Below, piece by piece: positions 59,980 through 64,000 of a DNA stretch of 64,000 nucleotides. The DNA lies in the NCBI RefSeq assembly GCF_039537585.1, contig NZ_BAABAU010000001.1, forward strand, positions 744,001 through 808,000. The letters are read 5' to 3'. The translations under genes and the position numbers were made by a program. Every line of letters begins with the position of its first letter. Positions within the stretch are counted from its first letter, which is position 1. The notes beneath the pieces were generated by a model. That model was not told the origin of the DNA. It saw only the letters and a list, made by a program, of their open reading frames with translations, and did no database searches. The DNA comes from Frondihabitans peucedani. Its GTDB lineage: Bacteria; Actinomycetota; Actinomycetes; Actinomycetales; Microbacteriaceae.

Positions 59980-60052
59980 GCCAGGCCGCTCCCGAATCAC
60001 GGCACGGACCCGCCTTGGCGGATTCTGAGTGCTGGTCGCTACCCTCGGGAGC

Positions 60053-60718
60053 ATGGATCGTTCCGTGCGGCTGCGGCTGCTCCTCATCGAGGACGACCCG
60101 GCGCTCGGGCCCCTCATCGAGGAGGTCCTCGCCGAGGTCTACGACGTCGACCGGCAGACCGACGGGCGGGCGGGCCTCATCCGCGCGCTCGACGGGGACT
60201 TCGACGTGCTGGTGGTCGACCGCAGGCTCCCGTCGCTCGACGGGCTCGGGATCGTCGAGGCGCTCCGACGAGGCCGCGTGACGGCGCCGGTCCTGATGCT
60301 GACCGCCCTCGGCACCACGAGCGACCGCGTCGAGGGCCTCGACGCCGGAGCGGACGACTACCTGGTCAAGCCGTTCGAGTTCGACGAGCTGCTGGCGAGG
60401 CTCCGCGCCCTCACCCGCACCTTCGACGGTGGTGTCACGCTGCCGGTGGGCGATTGGCGGTTCGCGCCCGACGACCGCATCCTGTCGTCCCCCTACGGCG
60501 GCCGCGTCGTCCTGACCGATCGCGAGTCCGAGCTCCTCGCCGTGCTGGCCCGCGAGCCCGACACGACGTTCTCGCGGGAGCACCTGCTGCGGGTCGTCTT
60601 CCCCGCCGGCGAGAAGCCCGGCACCGTCGACACGTACGTGCACTACCTCCGCCGCAAGTCGGAGCCCGAGATCGTGCTGACCGTGCGCGGCCGCGGCTAT
60701 CGGCTGGGCGCGCTGTGA
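60053..60718 (+). CDS. Response regulator, OmpR/PhoB family
   Basis: This 221-residue regulator has acidic residues IEDD (12-15), phospho-acceptor Asp56 in VLVVDRRLPSLDG, Thr/Ala switch (LTALG) and Lys106 in YLVKPFEFDELL. A winged helix follows (VVLTDRESELLAVLAREPDT, HYLRRKSEPEIVLTVRGRGY). TACCCT (60040-60045) ends 7 bases before the ATG, consistent with a leaderless start. It overlaps the kinase gene by GTGA. It is divergent from the CsoR-box permease. Confidence 0.92.
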   Translation: MDRSVRLRLLLIEDDPALGPLIEEVLAEVYDVDRQTDGRAGLIRALDGDFDVLVVDRRLPSLDGLGIVEALRRGRVTAPVLMLTALGTTSDRVEGLDAGADDYLVKPFEFDELLARLRALTRTFDGGVTLPVGDWRFAPDDRILSSPYGGRVVLTDRESELLAVLAREPDTTFSREHLLRVVFPAGEKPGTVDTYVHYLRRKSEPEIVLTVRGRGYRLGAL

Positions 60719-61740
60719 GCCGCCGACGGGGCAGTCGCCCGGCGCCGCGGGCGACCGTGCACCCGGACGACCGCGACGCCCACGACACCCGCCGCGCGGC
60801 CCTGTCGATCGGCTGGCAGATCATGCTCGCCTCGGCTGTCCTGGTGCTCGGGATCGTCGTGATCGCGATCGTCTTCGTGCTGCACCAGGCTCTGCCCCGG
60901 GAGCAGCTCGAGGCGACGCGGGCCGGCAGCAGCCACATCTACGTCGACTCGAACGACATCCTGCAGGCCCTGATCCTGCTCGGCCTCGGCGCCGTCGTGT
61001 TCGCGGGCGTGGTCAGCTGGATCATCGCCCGCCGCGCGGTCCAGCCCCTCGGCGACGCCCTCCGGCTCCAGCGGCAGTTCGTCGCCGACGCCAGCCACGA
61101 GCTCCGGACGCCCCTCGCCGTCCTCGACGCCCGACTGCAGGTCGTCCAGCGCCGGCAGCAGAACGGCACCGGGGTCACTCCCGAGGCGCTCAACGAGCTC
61201 CGGGCCGACACCCGCGCGCTCATCGACATCGTCGGCGACCTCCTCCTCGCGGCCGGCGGCGACGGAGGGCCGACGGAGGTCATCGACGCAGGCCCGGTCG
61301 TCGCCGAAGCTGCGTCGTCGCTGGCGATCCTGGCGCAGGATCGCGGGGTCGTCGTCACGACCGCCGTCGACGGCCGCCACCCCGTCGCCATCCCGGCCAC
61401 GAGTCTCCGTCGGAGCGTCGTCGCGCTGGTCGACAACGCGATCGCGCACTCCCCCGCGGGCGGCACGGTGACTGTCGCGCTGCAGCTCGAGGGCGGCCGG
61501 GTCGCCCTGACGGTGGCCGACGAGGGCCCCGGTATCACGGGCATCGAGCCCGACCGCGTCTTCGACCGCTTCGCGCACACCGAGCCCGCAGCCGGCGACA
61601 CCCGGCGCCCGGGGTTCGGCATCGGGCTGGCCCTGGTCCGCGAGCTCGCCAGCCGGCAGGGAGGCTCGGTGCGTGTTGCCTCGACCTCGGAGCAGGGCAC
61701 CGTGTTCCGCCTCGAGCTCCCCGCGGCCGCACCGGCGTGA
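60715..61740 (+). CDS. Sensor histidine kinase (partner of the OmpR-type regulator)
   Basis: This 341-residue kinase has two membrane spans (about 34-57 and 83-105) around a very short, 25-residue external loop. A HisKA domain follows with His128 in QFVADASHELRTPLAVLDA, then an HATPase domain (VALVDNAIAHSPAGG, VADEGPGITGI, FGIGLALVRELASRQGG). The tiny sensor loop resembles intramembrane-sensing or stress kinases. It is coupled on both sides by 4-base overlaps: GTGA with the regulator and GTGA with the FetB-like permease. Confidence 0.92.
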   Translation: MSRRRGSRPAPRATVHPDDRDAHDTRRAALSIGWQIMLASAVLVLGIVVIAIVFVLHQALPREQLEATRAGSSHIYVDSNDILQALILLGLGAVVFAGVVSWIIARRAVQPLGDALRLQRQFVADASHELRTPLAVLDARLQVVQRRQQNGTGVTPEALNELRADTRALIDIVGDLLLAAGGDGGPTEVIDAGPVVAEAASSLAILAQDRGVVVTTAVDGRHPVAIPATSLRRSVVALVDNAIAHSPAGGTVTVALQLEGGRVALTVADEGPGITGIEPDRVFDRFAHTEPAAGDTRRPGFGIGLALVRELASRQGGSVRVASTSEQGTVFRLELPAAAPA

Positions 61741-62483
61741 CCGCTGTCACGACCCTGATCGCCGTCGCCGTCCTGGTGGCGGTGACGACCGCCGTCGTCG
61801 CGGGCCTCCGGCTGGAGCGCCCGTGGCTGCAGCCGTGGGCGATCCTCCGCGCGGTCGTCCAGCTCGGCCTCCTGAGCGTCATCCTGCTCGGGGTCGTCTC
61901 GAGCCCGGTCTGGGTGGGCGTGTTCCTGGTCGCGATGGTCGTGGCGGCCTCCTGGACCGTCTTCACGCGGCTCGGTGTCGCCCGCTCGACGCTGCCGTTC
62001 CTGGTGCTCGTGGTGGCTGTCGCCTCCGCGGTGCCCGTCGTGATCGTGTTCTCGCTCGGCGCCGTCGACCTCAGCCCGCGCTACGTGCTCGCCGTCGGCG
62101 GCATCGTCGTCGGCAACGTGATGACCGTGTCCACCCTGTTCGGCCGCCTGCTGGCCGCGCAGCTCGTCGCCGAGCGCGACCAGATCGAGGGCTGGCTGGC
62201 GCTCGGGGCGACACCGCGGCAGGCATCCGCGACCGTGACGCGGACGGCGGCCTCGTCGGCGATCATCCCGTCGACCGACCAGACCCGGACCACCGGCATC
62301 GTGACCCTGCCGGGCGCGTTCGTCGGCGCGGTCTTCGGCGGGGCGTCGCCTCTGGCCGCCGCGGAGTTCCAGCTCGTCGTGCTGGCGTCGATCCTGGCCG
62401 CAGGATCCGTCGCCCTGGCGCTGCTCACCTGGCGCTTCGGCGCGCCCGTCCGCCTGCCGACCGAGGCCGCGCCGCTCGCCTGA
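61737..62483 (+). CDS. FetB/UPF0014-family ABC transporter permease
   Basis: This 248-residue protein has about seven membrane spans and the UPF0014 core RAVVQLGLLSVILLGVV, SPRYVLAVGGIVVGNVMTV and the loop ERDQIEGWLALGATPRQASA, ending with TDQTRTTGIVTLPGAFVGAV. In E. coli FetAB exports iron and protects against peroxide. The usual FetA ATPase gene is not adjacent. It is translationally coupled to the kinase, so the two-component system may control it directly. Confidence 0.87.
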   Translation: MTAVTTLIAVAVLVAVTTAVVAGLRLERPWLQPWAILRAVVQLGLLSVILLGVVSSPVWVGVFLVAMVVAASWTVFTRLGVARSTLPFLVLVVAVASAVPVVIVFSLGAVDLSPRYVLAVGGIVVGNVMTVSTLFGRLLAAQLVAERDQIEGWLALGATPRQASATVTRTAASSAIIPSTDQTRTTGIVTLPGAFVGAVFGGASPLAAAEFQLVVLASILAAGSVALALLTWRFGAPVRLPTEAAPLA

Positions 62484-62567
62484 CCGAGCGACGGCCGCCG
62501 GCGAGGAACCGGATTCCGGACGGCGTCGCGGTGCCGCGGCGCTGTGCGGCGTCCGGAGACGCGGTCG

Positions 62568-63224
62568 CTATTCGGCGTCGACGGCGTCGACCCTGTCGGT
62601 GGTGGCGGAGGTGTCGACAGCTGCCAGGCGCTTGGCCTTCGACCGCTCCACGAGGGCGTGGATCAGGATCGGCACGACCGAGATGATCACGATGACGATG
62701 GCGAGCACGTCGATGTGCTCGGTGATGAACGGGAAGCCGCTGAGGAGCGAGCCGATGATCGTGAGGCCGCCGGCCCAGAGCGCGGCGCCGGTGACGTTCC
62801 AGAGGAGGAACCGACGGTAGGTGTAGCCGCTGGCGCCGGCCGCGAGGGGCACGTAGGTGCGGACGATCGGCACGAAGCGCCCGAGGATGAGCGCCGGACC
62901 GCCGTAGCGGGCGTAGAAGGCCTCGGCCCTCTCGAGGTACTCGGTCTTCAGGATGCGGGCGTCGGGCTTGAAGAGGCGCCGTCCGAACCGGTTGCCGAGG
63001 AAGTAGCCCGCCGAGTCGCCGAGCACGGCGGCGATGAAGCCGCAGAGGGCGATCAGCGCCACCGACAACCCGAGGTGCTCGTGCAGCAGCCCCGCCGTGA
63101 CGAGGAGCGAGTCGCCCGGCAGGAACGGGAAGAGGACGCCGGACTCGATGAAGATCATCAGCGACAGACCGCCGAGAGCCCACGGCCCCAGGCCGTTGAG
63201 GATGGTTTCGGGATCGAGGATCAT
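62568..63224 (-). CDS. DedA family membrane protein
   Basis: This 218-residue DedA/SNARE-associated protein has about five or six membrane segments. The family signature FIESGVLFPFLPGDSLLVTAG is followed by GDSAGYFLGNRFGRRLFK, then GRFVPIVRTYVPLAAGAS. DedA proteins are needed for membrane lipid scrambling (undecaprenyl phosphate or phospholipid) and envelope integrity. I chose the ATG at 63224 (MILDPETILNGLGPWALGG) as the common family start; an open extension to 63293 adds 23 hydrophobic residues and cannot be excluded. Confidence 0.87.
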   Translation of the reverse strand: MILDPETILNGLGPWALGGLSLMIFIESGVLFPFLPGDSLLVTAGLLHEHLGLSVALIALCGFIAAVLGDSAGYFLGNRFGRRLFKPDARILKTEYLERAEAFYARYGGPALILGRFVPIVRTYVPLAAGASGYTYRRFLLWNVTGAALWAGGLTIIGSLLSGFPFITEHIDVLAIVIVIISVVPILIHALVERSKAKRLAAVDTSATTDRVDAVDAE

Positions 63225-63309
63225 GCCGACGATCGTGGCAGCCGGGCCTAGGAGAAGCCACAGAAGCTGCAGGCTCTGCAGGCCGAGATGCACGGCCAGG
63301 GACGACTCG

Positions 63310-63326
63310 CACAGAGCAAGAACAGA
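63310..63326. repeat. Inverted repeat flanking tmRNA (3' side)
   Basis: CACAGAGCAAGAACAGA is the exact reverse complement of 63722-63738 on the other side of the tmRNA gene. It begins 6 bases beyond the CCA end. GGCC follows on both sides (63327-63330, 63717-63720), extending the pairing with one bulged base. Confidence 0.85.
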
Positions 63327-63332
63327 GGCCGG

Positions 63333-63710
63333 TGGTGGAGATGGGGGGAATTGAACCCCCGTCCGACGCTGAGATTGTACGCATTCTACGGGTGTAGCCG
63401 GATGAGTCGTTCTACTCGGCCCCCACCTTTGCTACCGGCATCTAGGTGGACGGGCCCAGCCCGAGTGCAAGTCCCGTGTCACCCTCAGACGTAGTGACAC
63501 AGCAAGCCCTCTAGATGACGTCAGGGTCCGGATAGAGAGCAGTCTCCGGTCTGACGGACTTCATGTGGCTCTACTGCTTACGCAGCGAGAGCGAAGTCAG
63601 TGCGCTTGGAATTGGCACTTGTTGTTTTCCAGAGATCGTTTACGAGATAACCCTGGATCCTCGACCCGCTTCTCGTTCGCACACAGGCGCCGTCGAAACC
63701 GATCATCCCC
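63333..63710 (-). ncRNA. ssrA: Transfer-messenger RNA (tmRNA)
   Basis: About 378 nt on the minus strand. The 5' end GGGGATGATCGGTTTCGACG and the 3' end CATCTCCACCA form the 7-bp acceptor stem (one G-U), the CCA is encoded, and the T-arm reads GGGGGTTCAATTCCCCC. The tag reading frame encodes ANSKRTDFALAA followed by TAA. tmRNA rescues stalled ribosomes with SmpB, whose gene lies immediately upstream. The 5' end is placed by pairing; one further G is possible. Confidence 0.96.
63578..63616 (-). other. tmRNA-encoded proteolysis tag reading frame
   Basis: GCC AAT TCC AAG CGC ACT, then GAC TTC GCT CTC GCT GCG and TAA, gives ANSKRTDFALAA. The ALAA end directs tagged proteins to ClpXP-type proteases. 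The resume codon is GCC. Confidence 0.93.
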
Positions 63711-63721
63711 CTGAGGGGCCT

Positions 63722-63738
63722 TCTGTTCTTGCTCTGTG
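63722..63738. repeat. Inverted repeat flanking tmRNA (5' side)
   Basis: TCTGTTCTTGCTCTGTG is the exact reverse complement of 63310-63326. It lies 11 bases upstream of the tmRNA 5' end on the minus strand, within the smpB-ssrA gap. Transcribed together, the two copies would extend the acceptor stem. Confidence 0.85.
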
Positions 63739-63807
63739 GAGTTGTTCTGATACGTGCTCGCCGCCCTGCGGGAGCCCTCTATCTTATGCCCGAGGGCCCT
63801 CGCCCCG

Positions 63808-64000
63808 CTAGTCGCCGAGGTTCTTGCGGGCGGCCATGGCACGGTCGGCCTCGCGGCGGTCGGTGCGCTCGCGCAGCGTCTGGCGCTTGTCGTACTCGCG
63901 CTTGCCCTTGGCGACGGCGAGTTCGACCTTCGCCCGCCCGTCGGAGAAGTAGATCTTGAGAGGGACGAGCGTGTAGCCGCCCTCCTTCGTCTTGTGGCTG
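63808..64000 (-). CDS. smpB: SsrA-binding protein SmpB, 5' part outside the window
   Basis: The last 63 codons of SmpB are present: [20 protein letters not shown] (end of the OB-fold core), then [20 protein letters not shown] and the basic tail [19 protein letters not shown]. SmpB binds the tRNA-like part of tmRNA and mimics an anticodon stem; the basic KGKREYDKR tail enters the mRNA channel. It lies about 100 bases upstream of ssrA on the same strand, so the two may share a transcript. Confidence 0.95.
   Translation of the reverse strand, partial: SHKTKEGGYTLVPLKIYFSDGRAKVELAVAKGKREYDKRQTLRERTDRREADRAMAARKNLGD

Noticed and set aside
63288-63494. Small open frames inside the tmRNA region
   Set aside because: They arise by chance across the tRNA-like domain and other structured parts of ssrA, which is recognised by acceptor stem, T-arm and tag sequence.
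63310-63738. Integration (att) site of a mobile element at ssrA
   Set aside because: ssrA is a common integration target, but the flanking repeats are inverted rather than direct, the gene is intact, and no integrase gene or foreign-looking DNA is nearby.

Overview
The window is about 70% GC chromosomal DNA, densely packed with short operons joined by ATGA/GTGA stop-start overlaps. It comes from an actinobacterium, most likely a member of the Microbacteriaceae. Evidence includes a tmRNA whose tag reads ANSKRTDFALAA, a mycothiol-type SigH/RsrA pair, a fused Kgd (E2-E1) 2-oxoglutarate enzyme, a GuaB1-type IMPDH relative, a perfect actinobacterial LexA box, a DtxR/IdeR-type iron box and many promoters that look leaderless. 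Genus is not assignable from what is seen. No phage, integrase, transposase, CRISPR array or rRNA operon is visible, so this looks like ordinary chromosome with a few accessory surface and metal genes.

Layout. 1-3.7 kb: end of an enoyl-CoA hydratase, a CsbD stress protein, and a three-gene oxidoreductase operon. 3.7-13.4 kb: an iron-acquisition block with a siderophore-interacting protein, two FecCD permeases and an ATPase; a divergent stand-alone SIP-domain gene with a clear iron box; and a five-gene peptide/metallophore-type ABC importer. 13.5-19.2 kb: amidase, two secreted low-complexity surface proteins (the second has nine chaplin-like repeats and a LAFTG sorting signal), and an SMR exporter. 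19.2-29.2 kb: acetyltransferase, uracil-DNA glycosylase, S51 peptidase, phosphoribosyltransferase, a LexA-controlled AlkB, a Tat-exported flavoprotein, a membrane-anchored beta-propeller with a transglutaminase-like partner, and three small reductases.

29.3-38.6 kb: MetY and MetX, a two-component system with an extra membrane protein between kinase and regulator, an MFS exporter, and a secreted GH25 lysozyme with FG-GAP repeats. 38.6-49.8 kb: thiamine-binding protein, GT87 glycosyltransferase, YceI protein, a carboxyethylornithine-synthase-like dehydrogenase, GNAT, NnrD, HAD hydrolase, old yellow enzyme, two CNNM/CBS membrane proteins and GuaB1. 49.9-58.6 kb: Kgd, GNAT, RsrA-SigH, AroA-RsgA-HisN. 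58.7-64 kb: a permease behind a CsoR-like copper operator, an OmpR/HK pair coupled to a FetB-like permease, a DedA protein, tmRNA and the end of smpB.

Three nucleotide-level signals run across gene boundaries. The octamer GCAGGATC/GATCCTGC occurs about 50 times, far above base-composition expectation, and otherwise rare synonymous codons (AGG, GAT, CCT) are used to make it. Long, mostly imperfect palindromes sit between convergent genes, and two of them share a 43-bp module. The tmRNA gene is bracketed by a 17-bp perfect inverted repeat that could close the precursor into one long stem.
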